Positions 7,911 to 16,945 of a DNA stretch of 64,000 nt are shown one piece after another. Origin of the DNA: Variovorax sp037204085 (lineage in GTDB: Bacteria > Pseudomonadota > Gammaproteobacteria > Burkholderiales > Burkholderiaceae_C); the NCBI RefSeq assembly GCF_037204085.1, contig NZ_JBBCBW010000001.1:310001-374000 (forward strand), read 5' to 3'. Positions within the stretch are counted from its first letter, which is position 1. The number at the start of each line of letters is the position of its first letter. A program made the position numbers and the translations under genes. The notes below the pieces were generated by a model, which had not been told where the DNA came from, did no database searches, and worked only from the letters and a program-made list of their open reading frames with translations.

Positions 7911-10310
7911 ATGAGTTTCATCCCACGCCTGATGGCCCTTTGGCTGGCGGCCCTGCTGTGTTGCGGTGCCGCAGTGGCGCAGCCGGACACCGGCATCGGT
8001 GGCAACAGCGCCGCCGCCGCGGCGCTCGCGCCCGAACCCACGGTGGCCGAACTGCGCGAGCAGCTCTCCAAGATCACCGCTTCGCCCGATTCCGATGCGG
8101 ATGTGCGCAAGCTCGTCGCGCAGATCAACGAGATCGGCACCCAGGCCGACAAGTTCGTTGCCGCACGCACCGGCGAACTGGCCGACCTGAACGCCCGGCT
8201 CGGCGAGCTCGGCAACCCGCCGGCCGCCGGCACGACGGAAGACCCCGACATCACGCGCCAGCGCGCCCGCCTGACCAAGGAACGCAACGCACTCGATGCG
8301 GACATCAGGCTCGCGCGCCTCCTGACCATCGACGTGCGGCAGCGCAGCGCCGAGCTGCTCACCCAGCGCCGGGCGCTTTTCGAGGCGCAGATCACCGAGC
8401 GTGCCCCTTCTCCGCTCGGCGGCGAGTTCTGGCGCGACCTGCGCGAGGCATGGCCCAGCGATCTCGAACGCCTGAGCGCGCTGGCGTCCGGCCTGCAAGA
8501 CGGACTTGCGCTGGCCATGGAGCAGGATGGACCCCGAACGGCAGTGCTCGGCGCACTGGTGCTGGCGGTGCTGCTCGCGATACTCGGCAACTGGGTGGCC
8601 GAGCACCTGCTGACGCGCATTGCCGCGCGGCTGCTGCCGGCGGGCCGGCTCCGGCGGTCGCTGCTGGTCATCGCCATCGTGGCAAGCCATGTGCTGCTGG
8701 TTGCCATCGCGGCGCACGGCTTCGTGTGGGTGCTCGAGGAATACGCCACCTGGGAGCCGCAGGCACGCAAGGCCATGCGCTCGATGGCGCAGGCGCTGGT
8801 GTTCATGGCCTTCGTCATCGGGCTGGGCCGCGCGCTGCTGGCCACCAAGCGACCGACCTGGCGCCTGCCGCCCATTCCCGATGCGATGGCTACACGCCTG
8901 GCCGCGCTGCCGTGGCTGGTCGCGCTGGTGGCCGCGCTGGCCTGGACGCCGGCTGAAATCAACCAGCTGGTGAACGCCAGCTTCGCCGCCGTGGTGGCCA
9001 CCCATGTGCTCACGGCGCTGGTGCTCACGGCGCTGGTCGGCGCGGTGATGTATCGCCTGAAGGCGCTGCGCGCCGACGCGCCCGAGGCCGGCCTGCCCGA
9101 GCGGCCGATGTGGGTGGGCCTGCTGGTGGCATGCATCGGCGTGCTCATCGTGACGATCTGGGTGCTGGTCGCGGTCGGCTATGTGGCGCTTGCGAGCTTC
9201 CTGGCCTCGCAGCTCACCTGGAGCGGCATCGTCGCGGCGGCGTTCTATGTGCTGTTCAAGTTTGCCGACGACGTTTTCATGGCCGGCGTGTCGTCGCGCA
9301 GCACCTTCGGCCAGCGCCTGCAAAAGAGCTTCGGCCTTGCGCCGCAAACGCTCGACCAGGCGGCCACGGTGCTCTCCGGCCTGAGCCGCGTGGCTCTGTT
9401 CTTCTACATGCTGATCGCACTGGCGGCGCCCCTGGGCACCGGGCCCGGCGAAGTGTTCCAGCGCAGCGGCAAGTTCGGCACCGGCGTGAAGGTGGGCGAG
9501 TTCCAGCTGGTGCCCGGCGCCATCTTCAGCGCCATTGCCGTGGCGCTGGTGGGCTTCATCGTGCTGCGGGTGTTCAAGCGCTGGCTGGCGCGCAGCTACC
9601 TGCCCAGCACCCAGTTCGAGCCGGGCATGCAGAGTTCGATCACCACGCTGCTGGGCTACGTGGGCGGCATCCTGGTGGTTGCGTTCTCGCTCTCGGCGCT
9701 GGGCATCGGCATCGAGCGCATCGCATGGGTGGCCAGCGCGCTGTCGGTGGGCATCGGCTTCGGCCTGCAGGCCATCGTGCAGAACTTCATCTCGGGCCTC
9801 ATTCTCCTGGCCGAGCAGCCGGTGAAGGTGGGCGACTGGGTGGTGCTGGGCACCACCGAGGGCGATGTGCGGCGCATCAACGTACGCGCCACGGAAATCC
9901 AGCTCGGAGACCGCTCGACGGTCATCGTGCCCAACTCCGAGTTCATCACCAAGACCGTCCGCAACATGACGCTGGCCAATGCGGAAGGCCGGGTGCTCAT
10001 TCGCCTGCCGCTGCCGCTGACCACCGACGCCCAGCGCGTGCGCGACCTTATCCTGGAAGCCTGCCGCGCGCACGAGGGCGTGCTCGAAACCCCCGCGCCT
10101 TCGCTCACGCTCGAAGGCATCGAGGGCGGCCTGCTCATCTTCCAGGCCATTGCCTATGTGCCCAGCCCACGCCTGGCGGGCAGCGTGCGCAGCGACCTGC
10201 TGTTCACCATCCTGGAGCGCCTGCGCGCCGAACGGATCGAGCTGGTGCCCTATGCGGCCGTGGCGCCGCCGGTTGCCGCTTCGGACGGCACCGCGCCGGC
10301 CGCGGCCTAG
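7911..10310 (+). CDS. MscS-family mechanosensitive channel with DUF3772-like N-terminus
   Basis: A large channel-like membrane protein, probably a tension-gated safety valve. With the ATG at 7911 it has 799 residues and a signal peptide ending near AVAQ. In-frame ATGs at 7887 and 7902 would add eight or three residues; I prefer 7911 because it gives a clean signal sequence. A periplasmic helical region follows (to ~residue 200, resembling DUF3772), then about ten membrane helices. The MscS core has a pore-lining helix with LSVGIGFGLQAIVQNFISG and the beta domain EQPVKVGDWVVLGTTEGDV. It is monocistronic between ugpQ and flhB; no functional link to flagella is evident. Confidence 0.88.
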   Translation: MSFIPRLMALWLAALLCCGAAVAQPDTGIGGNSAAAAALAPEPTVAELREQLSKITASPDSDADVRKLVAQINEIGTQADKFVAARTGELADLNARLGELGNPPAAGTTEDPDITRQRARLTKERNALDADIRLARLLTIDVRQRSAELLTQRRALFEAQITERAPSPLGGEFWRDLREAWPSDLERLSALASGLQDGLALAMEQDGPRTAVLGALVLAVLLAILGNWVAEHLLTRIAARLLPAGRLRRSLLVIAIVASHVLLVAIAAHGFVWVLEEYATWEPQARKAMRSMAQALVFMAFVIGLGRALLATKRPTWRLPPIPDAMATRLAALPWLVALVAALAWTPAEINQLVNASFAAVVATHVLTALVLTALVGAVMYRLKALRADAPEAGLPERPMWVGLLVACIGVLIVTIWVLVAVGYVALASFLASQLTWSGIVAAAFYVLFKFADDVFMAGVSSRSTFGQRLQKSFGLAPQTLDQAATVLSGLSRVALFFYMLIALAAPLGTGPGEVFQRSGKFGTGVKVGEFQLVPGAIFSAIAVALVGFIVLRVFKRWLARSYLPSTQFEPGMQSSITTLLGYVGGILVVAFSLSALGIGIERIAWVASALSVGIGFGLQAIVQNFISGLILLAEQPVKVGDWVVLGTTEGDVRRINVRATEIQLGDRSTVIVPNSEFITKTVRNMTLANAEGRVLIRLPLPLTTDAQRVRDLILEACRAHEGVLETPAPSLTLEGIEGGLLIFQAIAYVPSPRLAGSVRSDLLFTILERLRAERIELVPYAAVAPPVAASDGTAPAAA

Positions 10311-10444
10311 CCGCCTGTTACATCCCGATCACCCAAGCAGGGGGCAAATGCCCGCCCTGATCGATCAATTGTCCGGAGCCCTGAAAACGAACAATCTACA
10401 GCCATGAGCAGGCGATCTCTCGCCAAGGCTCGCCCGGAGCATGA
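10311..10444 (+). promoter_or_regulatory. Leader of the flhB-flhA-flhF-flhG-fliA operon
   Basis: This 134-bp gap must hold the promoter of the export-gate/fliA operon. It contains a short dyad GGGCAAATGCCC around 10342-10353. The GGCAAA core (10343-10348) recurs upstream of fliE/fliF and fliL, so it is a candidate FlhDC contact. I see no convincing -35/-10 pair. The stretch before the flhB ATG contains CCCGGAGC, a usable ribosome-binding site. Confidence 0.35.
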
Positions 10445-11587
10445 ATGGCTGAAGAAAGCGACCTCGAAAAAACGGAACCCGCCTCACCGCAGCGCCTTGA
10501 AAAGGCCCGCGAGGAAGGGGACGTTGCCCGGTCGCGGGAGCTGGTCACCTTCGTAATGCTGGGCACGGCGGTTGCCGGCCTGTGGCTCACCGCGGGCTCG
10601 CTCGGGGGCACCCTGCGCGGCGCGCTGGCCCAGGGCATGCATTTCGACCGGGCCTCGGCGTTCGACCCCGCCTACATGATGTCGCGCGCCGGACTCTTGG
10701 CGTATGAGGCGCTGATTGCGCTGGCGCCCCTGTTCGGCATGATGGTGGTAGCCGCGGTGGTCGCCCCCATGATGCTCGGCGGCTGGCTGTTCTCGGCCAA
10801 GGCGATCGGCCCCAAGTTCAACAAGCTCGACCCGATTGCCGGCGTCGGCCGCATGTTCTCGACGCAGGCGCTGTCGGAGCTGATCAAGGCGCTGGCCAAG
10901 TCGCTGCTGATCGGCTGGGTGGCCTGGCTGGTGATCATGGGCAACATCGACGAGGTCAATGCGCTCATGGCGCAGTCGGAGCGCGCCGCGCTGCCGCAGA
11001 TGATCGCCCTGGTGGCGCGCAATTGCGCCCTGATTGCCTCGGCGCTGCTGCTGGTGGCCCTCATCGACGTGCCCTACCAGCTGTGGAGCTACCACCGCAA
11101 GCTGCGCATGTCGCGCGAAGACCTGCGCCAGGAGCACAAGGAAAGCGAAGGCGACCCGCACATCAAGGCGCAGATCCGCCGCCAGCAACAGCAGATGGCG
11201 CGCCGCCGCATGATGGCCGAGGTGCCCAAGGCCGACATCGTGGTGACCAACCCCACGCACTTTGCGGTAGCGCTCAAGTATGTGGACCATGACATGCGCG
11301 CGCCGCGCGTGGTGGCCAAGGGAAGCGACCTCATCGCCGCGCGCATCCGCGAGCTTGCACGCGAGAACAACGTTGCCATTCTCGAAGCGCCGCCGCTCAC
11401 GCGCGCGCTGTTCAAGCACACCCGCCTGGGCGACGAAATTCCGGCCGGCCTGTACACCGCCGTGGCCGAGGTGCTGGCCTGGGTCTACCAGCTCAAGCGC
11501 TGGAAGAGCGAAGGCGGCGAAGCGCCGCGCACGCCCGTCGACCTGCCCATTCCCGAATCGCTCGAATACTCGTTGGACGCCGCATGA
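10445..11587 (+). CDS. flhB: Flagellar export switch protein FlhB
   Basis: Inner-membrane component of the flagellar type III export gate that switches specificity from rod/hook to filament substrates. The 380-residue protein begins MAEESDLEKTEPASPQRLEKAREEG as in other FlhB proteins, has four membrane helices to ~residue 215, and carries the autocleavage motif N269-P-T-H272, the same position as in E. coli. The cytoplasmic tail follows. Its stop overlaps the flhA start in ATGA. A separate homologue of its C-terminal tail, FlhX, is encoded at 31375-31677. Confidence 0.97.
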   Translation: MAEESDLEKTEPASPQRLEKAREEGDVARSRELVTFVMLGTAVAGLWLTAGSLGGTLRGALAQGMHFDRASAFDPAYMMSRAGLLAYEALIALAPLFGMMVVAAVVAPMMLGGWLFSAKAIGPKFNKLDPIAGVGRMFSTQALSELIKALAKSLLIGWVAWLVIMGNIDEVNALMAQSERAALPQMIALVARNCALIASALLLVALIDVPYQLWSYHRKLRMSREDLRQEHKESEGDPHIKAQIRRQQQQMARRRMMAEVPKADIVVTNPTHFAVALKYVDHDMRAPRVVAKGSDLIAARIRELARENNVAILEAPPLTRALFKHTRLGDEIPAGLYTAVAEVLAWVYQLKRWKSEGGEAPRTPVDLPIPESLEYSLDAA

Positions 11588-13671
11588 ACGCCACGCTGAC
11601 CCGCCTGCAGGCGCAACTGTTCTCCGGAACCCAGTGGAAGGGCCTTGCCGGCCCGGTGCTGATCGTGCTCATCCTGAGCATGATGGTGCTGCCGCTGCCG
11701 GCCTTTCTGCTCGACCTGCTGTTCACCTTCAACATCGCAATGTCGGTGATGGTGCTGCTGGTGAGCATGTACACCATGAAGGCGCTCGACTTTGCGGCCT
11801 TTCCCGCGGTGCTGCTGTTCTCCACGCTGCTGCGCCTGTCCCTTAACGTGGCCTCCACCCGCGTGGTGCTGATACACGGCCACACAGGGCCCGACGCTGC
11901 AGGCAAGGTGATCGAGGCCTTCGGCCACTTTCTCGTGGGCGGCAACTTCGCGGTCGGCGTTATGGTGTTCATCATCCTTGTGCTCATCAACTTCATGGTG
12001 ATCACCAAGGGCGCGGGGCGCATTGCCGAGGTGGGTGCGCGCTTCATGCTCGACGCGATGCCGGGCAAGCAGATGGCGATCGACGCCGACCTGAATGCCG
12101 GCCTCATCGGCGAAGACGTGGCGCGCAAGCGCCGGCAAGAAGTCGCGCAGGAAGCCGACTTCTACGGCTCGATGGACGGTGCCAGCAAGTTCGTGCGCGG
12201 CGACGCGGTGGCCGGCCTGTTGATCATGGTGATCAACATCATCGGCGGCCTGGTGGTCGGCATGGTGCAGCACGGGCTGGACTTCAGCACCGCCGGCAAG
12301 ACCTACACGCTGCTGGCCATCGGCGACGGCCTGGTGGCGCAGATTCCGGCACTGGTGATCTCCACCGCCGCCGGTGTCATCGTGTCGCGCGTGACCACCG
12401 ACGAAGACGTGGGCGGCCAACTGACCGGCCAGCTGTTCTCCAACCCGCAGGTGCTCTTTCTCACGGCCGGCATCATTGGCCTGATGGGCATGATCCCGGG
12501 CATGCCGAACCTGGCGTTCCTGCTGATCGCGGGTGGCCTGGTGTGGCTGGGCCGGCGCCTTCTCAAGCGCGCGCCGCAGGTCGCGGCCGAGCAAGCCGCC
12601 GCGGCGCAGGCCGCTGCCGCACCGGCGGTGGAAGCGCCCGAGGCAACCTGGGACGACGTGGCGCTGGTCGATCCGCTCGGCATGGAAGTCGGCTACCGCC
12701 TGATTCCGCTGGTGGACCAGACGCAGAACGGCGAACTGCTCGGCCGCATCAAGAGCATCCGCAAGAAGACCGCGCAAGAAATCGGCTTTCTGGCGCCGGT
12801 GGTGCACATCCGCGACAACCTCGAGATTGCGCCCAACACCTATGTCATCAGCCTGAAGGGCGTCGAGATCGGCCGCGGCGAGGCCTTCCCCAACCAGTGG
12901 ATGGCCATCAACCCCGGCCAGGTGACCGGCACCCTGCCCGGCACGCCGACGCAGGACCCGGCCTTCCATTTGCCCGCGGTGTGGATCGACGCCAGCCTTC
13001 GGCAGGAGGCGCAAGTGCTCGGCTACACGGTGGTCGATGCCTGCACCGTGATGGCCACGCACCTGAACCACCTCATCCACACCAACGCCGCCGAGCTGCT
13101 GGGCCGCCAGGAAGTGCAGCAGCTGCTCGACCAGATCGGCAAGACCGCACCCAAGCTCACCGAAGACCTGGTGCCCAAGATCATCTCGCTGAGCACGCTG
13201 CACAAGGTGCTGCAGAACCTGCTCGACGAAGAGGTGCCGATCCGCGACATGCGCACCATTCTCGACGTGATGGCCGAGCACGCGCCCACCGTAAAGGACG
13301 CGGCCGAGCTCACCTCGCTCACGCGTCTGGCGCTTGGCCGTGCCATTACGCAGCAGCTGTTCCCGGGCGATTCCGAACTTCAGGTCATCGGCCTGGACGG
13401 CGCGCTCGACAGCGTGCTGCAGCAGGCGCTTGCCAACAACAACGGTATCGAGCCTGGCCTTGCCAACAGCCTGATGCAGCAGACCCGCGCCGCGATTGCG
13501 CGCCAGGAGCAGATGGGCCTTGCGCCGGTGCTGGTCGTCCAGCATTCGCTGCGAGTCCTGCTCTCGCGCTTTTTGCGCCGCAGCTTCCGTCAACTCAAGG
13601 TTCTCTCGCACGCCGAGATACCTGACACCCGCAACATCAAGATCACCGCCACCATCGGAGGAAGAGTTTGA
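11584..13671 (+). CDS. flhA: Flagellar export gate protein FlhA
   Basis: Largest membrane component of the flagellar type III export apparatus; forms the nonameric ring that docks substrates and chaperones. The 695-residue protein has about eight hydrophobic helices in the first ~330 residues and the conserved FHIPEP cytoplasmic loop region (GAGRIAEVGARFMLDAMPGKQMAIDADLNAGL). An Ala-rich linker (AAAAQAAAAPAVEAPE) leads to the C-terminal cytoplasmic domain. It overlaps flhB by four bases and flhF by four bases, implying translational coupling. Confidence 0.97.
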   Translation: MNATLTRLQAQLFSGTQWKGLAGPVLIVLILSMMVLPLPAFLLDLLFTFNIAMSVMVLLVSMYTMKALDFAAFPAVLLFSTLLRLSLNVASTRVVLIHGHTGPDAAGKVIEAFGHFLVGGNFAVGVMVFIILVLINFMVITKGAGRIAEVGARFMLDAMPGKQMAIDADLNAGLIGEDVARKRRQEVAQEADFYGSMDGASKFVRGDAVAGLLIMVINIIGGLVVGMVQHGLDFSTAGKTYTLLAIGDGLVAQIPALVISTAAGVIVSRVTTDEDVGGQLTGQLFSNPQVLFLTAGIIGLMGMIPGMPNLAFLLIAGGLVWLGRRLLKRAPQVAAEQAAAAQAAAAPAVEAPEATWDDVALVDPLGMEVGYRLIPLVDQTQNGELLGRIKSIRKKTAQEIGFLAPVVHIRDNLEIAPNTYVISLKGVEIGRGEAFPNQWMAINPGQVTGTLPGTPTQDPAFHLPAVWIDASLRQEAQVLGYTVVDACTVMATHLNHLIHTNAAELLGRQEVQQLLDQIGKTAPKLTEDLVPKIISLSTLHKVLQNLLDEEVPIRDMRTILDVMAEHAPTVKDAAELTSLTRLALGRAITQQLFPGDSELQVIGLDGALDSVLQQALANNNGIEPGLANSLMQQTRAAIARQEQMGLAPVLVVQHSLRVLLSRFLRRSFRQLKVLSHAEIPDTRNIKITATIGGRV

Positions 13672-16067
13672 ACACCCAGACAGACGTGCGGACCAGCGCA
13701 CGCAAGTTCGTCGCCCCCACCAGCCGGGAAGCCCTGCGCCTTGCGCGCGAAGCACTCGGCGCCGAAGCGATGGTGCTGACCAATCGCGTGGTTGCCGAAG
13801 GCGTGGAGATCGTCGCCATGGCACCGGACGAAGTGGAAGAAGTGCGTGCGAGCGCACCCGCGGCGCAGGCTACCGCGCAGCCCACGCCCGCTCCTGCAGC
13901 AGCTCCTGCAGCAGCTCCTGTTGCAGCTCCTGCAGCCGCCCCCGCGTCCGCCTTCATGCTCACCCCGGCGCCCGCCCCTGCACCCGCGGCGGCCCCCGTT
14001 GCAGTCGAGAGCGTGCTCGGAGAGCTGCACTCGATGCGCTGCATGATCGAAGAACAGCTCGCCGGCGTGGTGTGGAACGACAAGCAGCGCCGCGACCCGA
14101 TGCGCGGGCGCCTGCTGCGCACGCTGCTCGGCGCCGGTTTCAGCGCGCGGCTCTCCAAGGCCATGCTGGAGCACCTGCCCACGGGCCAGAGCTATGCCCA
14201 GGGCATGGCCTTCGTGCGCTCCGAGCTGATCCGGACCCTTCCGGTGCATGAAGACGAAGACGCGCTGCTGGCGCAAGGCGGCGTGTATGCGCTGATGGGC
14301 CCCACCGGCGTTGGCAAGACCACGACCACGGCCAAGCTCGCCGCGCGCTGCGTGATGCGCTTCGGCGCCGAGAAGCTGGCGCTGGTCACCACCGACAGCT
14401 ACCGTATCGGCGCCTACGAACAGCTGCGTATCTACGGCCAGATTCTCAATGTGCCGGTGTACGCCGTGAAGGATGCGGCCGACCTGCACCTGGTACTGCA
14501 AGACCTGCGCGACAAGCACATGGTGCTGATCGACACGGTCGGCATGAGCCAGCGCGACCGCGCCGTCTCCGACCAGATCGCGATGTTCTGCAACAGCCAG
14601 CGGCCCGTGAAGCGGCTGCTGCTGCTCAATGCCGCAAGCCATGGCGACACGCTCAACGAAGTGGTGCACGCCTACCGCAACGGCGGCGGCAACGAGCTGG
14701 CCGGCTGCATCTTCACCAAGGTCGACGAGGCCACCCACCCCGGCGCGCTGATCGACACCGTCATTCGCCATCGCCTGCCGGTGCACTACGTGTCCAGCGG
14801 ACAGAAGGTGCCCGAGAACCTGATGCGCGCCGATCGCGCCCAGCTGGTGGACAGCGTGTTCCAGGCCAACAGCCGCAGCGCGCTCTTCGTTCCTGGCGAA
14901 AGCGACATGCAGGACGGATCCGCGGCAAACGCCGATGCCTCAGCCGCACAGGCCGAGGCCGAACGGCAGCGGCTGCGTTACCGCCAGCTGATTCGCGCCA
15001 TGGCGCACGACGCGCAAGAGGTGGCCGCCGCCGCGGCTGCGCTCACAAATGCGCCGCTCGGCTTCGAGCAGTCGCGCGCGCTCTGGCGCCAGGCCGCCGA
15101 TGAAAACGTCGGCCACAAGGCGGTGCTGCAAGCGCTCATGATGCATGCCACGAGCGAGATCGCTACCGGCTGCGACACCCATCTGCTCGCGCTGTCGAGC
15201 CAGGTGAGTCTCAAGTCGGACGAAGGCGGCGACGCCTATCAATGCCATGGCAGCCTGCTGCTTTCGGACCGCACCGGCATGCCGCTGGCCGCACCCAACC
15301 AGTGGCTTTCCACCGGCACGGTCCGCAACCCCGCCGACCCGGCGCGCAGGCCCGGCGTGCGGCAAGTGCAGTGGCTGCGCCAGCAGGACTTCGGCAAGAC
15401 CGTGGTGCACGTGCTGTCGCGGCTGCCCGCGGCCGAGCTCATGCTGCAGTGGAAAGTGCAGCGCCAGCAGTGGCTCGCGCGCGCACCCGGCTCCACCGCG
15501 GTCATCGACCCACGCACCGGCGAATACGCCACCCTCACGGGGCTGGACTTCTCGTTCGGCGAAGAACGGCCGGTGACCTTCAAGGGCCGCCCCGCGCTGC
15601 AATCCGAAGCCCAGGCCCACATCACGCTGCGCACCGACGGCGGCCCGCCCGGCCTGCGCTGCGTGGTCACCCGCATCACCGATCCGCGCAGCCGCAAGGT
15701 GCTGGCGCAGACCTATGCGCTCTCCAACGTCGGCCAGGAAGTTTCCGTGCTGCAGCTTGCGCAATGGCAGGCCTGGGCCGCCGAAGCGGAGCCCTGCTTC
15801 CGCCTGCTGCGCCAGGGCCTCTCGGTCATCGGCGGGCTCGGCGAGGCGGGCGATCCGCACATGATGAAGCGCCTGCTCATCGCCGGCCAGGTCACCACCA
15901 CCGTGTGGCGGCTGCTGCAGGCAGATGGCGACTGGGCCGGCCGCACGCGTGCGCTGCTGGGCCAGCTGACCGGCCGCCCGGTGCGGCCCGGCCGCGCCCT
16001 CTCGGGCAACGTGTTGTATGCAGGCATGGGCAAGCTGTTCTTCCTGCTGGAGGCGCTGGACACGTGA
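13668..16067 (+). CDS. flhF: Flagellar SRP-like GTPase FlhF with a long C-terminal extension
   Basis: SRP-family GTPase that helps place flagella. The start is a TTG at 13668 overlapping the flhA stop, with a strong GGAGGAAGAG site upstream. Visible parts: an N-terminal basic (B) domain, an Ala/Pro-rich linker (~60-115), then an N-G GTPase with P-loop GPTGVGKT (211-218), DTVG (289-292) and TKVD (350-353). A normal FlhF would end near residue 400, but this one continues to 799. Residues ~405-799 start with a helical Glu/Arg-rich segment (AEAERQRLRYRQLIRAM), then a mixed region I cannot assign to any family. The extension is in frame and uses the same codon style. The next gene overlaps by GTGA. 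Confidence 0.9.
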   Translation: MNTQTDVRTSARKFVAPTSREALRLAREALGAEAMVLTNRVVAEGVEIVAMAPDEVEEVRASAPAAQATAQPTPAPAAAPAAAPVAAPAAAPASAFMLTPAPAPAPAAAPVAVESVLGELHSMRCMIEEQLAGVVWNDKQRRDPMRGRLLRTLLGAGFSARLSKAMLEHLPTGQSYAQGMAFVRSELIRTLPVHEDEDALLAQGGVYALMGPTGVGKTTTTAKLAARCVMRFGAEKLALVTTDSYRIGAYEQLRIYGQILNVPVYAVKDAADLHLVLQDLRDKHMVLIDTVGMSQRDRAVSDQIAMFCNSQRPVKRLLLLNAASHGDTLNEVVHAYRNGGGNELAGCIFTKVDEATHPGALIDTVIRHRLPVHYVSSGQKVPENLMRADRAQLVDSVFQANSRSALFVPGESDMQDGSAANADASAAQAEAERQRLRYRQLIRAMAHDAQEVAAAAAALTNAPLGFEQSRALWRQAADENVGHKAVLQALMMHATSEIATGCDTHLLALSSQVSLKSDEGGDAYQCHGSLLLSDRTGMPLAAPNQWLSTGTVRNPADPARRPGVRQVQWLRQQDFGKTVVHVLSRLPAAELMLQWKVQRQQWLARAPGSTAVIDPRTGEYATLTGLDFSFGEERPVTFKGRPALQSEAQAHITLRTDGGPPGLRCVVTRITDPRSRKVLAQTYALSNVGQEVSVLQLAQWQAWAAEAEPCFRLLRQGLSVIGGLGEAGDPHMMKRLLIAGQVTTTVWRLLQADGDWAGRTRALLGQLTGRPVRPGRALSGNVLYAGMGKLFFLLEALDT
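13885..13940 (+). repeat. In-frame Ala/Pro repeat in flhF
   Basis: A 12-bp unit close to GCAGCTCCTGCA recurs about four times with small changes, encoding Ala-Ala-Pro-Ala repeats in the linker before the FlhF GTPase domain. Slippage would add or remove four residues without breaking the frame. Confidence 0.7.
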
Positions 16068-16945
16068 GCAAGCTGGTGCCGGATCAAGCCGACGGACTGC
16101 GGCGGCTGCTCGCGCAGTCGTCCGTGCGGCTCATCGCCATCGCGGGCATGGAGCGCCGACAGGGTGCTACCACCGCGGCAATGAACCTGGGCGCGGCCCT
16201 GGCCCACATGGGCAAGGACGTGCTATTGCTGGACGAGCACAGGGCCGGCGCGAACTCGGTTCGCGGCGCGTGGGCCGTCGACCCGCTCGGAACGCTCGCC
16301 GACGTCGCCACCCGGCGGCTCACCTGCGAAGGCGCGGCCGCGCGTGCCGAGTGCGGCGTCAACGTGCTGCCGGCGGTGCCGGGCGCCCAGCCCGACCATG
16401 TCGACCCGCGTCTGTTCTGGGACGGCGACGTGGTGCTGATCGACGCGGCGCTCGACAGTGCCGGCCACTTGTCGCCGCTGGCGCGGTTGGCGGACGACCT
16501 GGTGGTGGTGCTCCAGCCCAACCCCGCGTCCATCACCGCCACCTACTCGGGCATCAAGCGGCTGCACTACGCGCACGCGCTGCACCAGCTGCGGTTGCTG
16601 GTCAACGGCGTCGCCGAACCCGACGCGGCCCGGCGGCTCATGGCCAACCTGATCGACACGGGTAGCCGCTACCTGGCGATTTCGATGCATGCCGCGGGCT
16701 GGGTGCGCGCCGATCCGCACCTGAGCGATGCAAGGCGCCTGCGCCGGACCGTCGTCGAGGCGTTCCCGACCAGCCCGGCGGCGGTGGACTTCCGCGTCAT
16801 CGGCGCCGACGTTGCGCAATGGCCGTGGCGCCCATCGGTTCGCGCGCGGGACGCGGAGCCGGCGCCCTGGCGGCCGGAGGCACTGGCGCCGCAACAAGCA
16901 CATGAGGAAAGGGAAGGCCGTGTACACCGCTCAGGGCAATATTGA
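16064..16945 (+). CDS. flhG: MinD-like flagellar number regulator FlhG (FleN) with degenerate P-loop
   Basis: By position after flhF and before fliA, and by fold, this is the MinD/ParA-like protein that limits flagellar number. The GTG at 16064 overlaps the flhF stop and follows GGAGG; the product is 293 residues. The expected deviant Walker A (KGGVGKT) reads E30-R-R-Q-G-A-T36, so both lysines and two glycines are missing. A Walker B-like VVLIDA and the downstream VVVLQPNPASITATYSGIK still fit the family. It may have lost ATP-driven dimerisation. Its 3' end overlaps fliA by 26 bp. Confidence 0.8.
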   Translation: MSKLVPDQADGLRRLLAQSSVRLIAIAGMERRQGATTAAMNLGAALAHMGKDVLLLDEHRAGANSVRGAWAVDPLGTLADVATRRLTCEGAAARAECGVNVLPAVPGAQPDHVDPRLFWDGDVVLIDAALDSAGHLSPLARLADDLVVVLQPNPASITATYSGIKRLHYAHALHQLRLLVNGVAEPDAARRLMANLIDTGSRYLAISMHAAGWVRADPHLSDARRLRRTVVEAFPTSPAAVDFRVIGADVAQWPWRPSVRARDAEPAPWRPEALAPQQAHEEREGRVHRSGQY

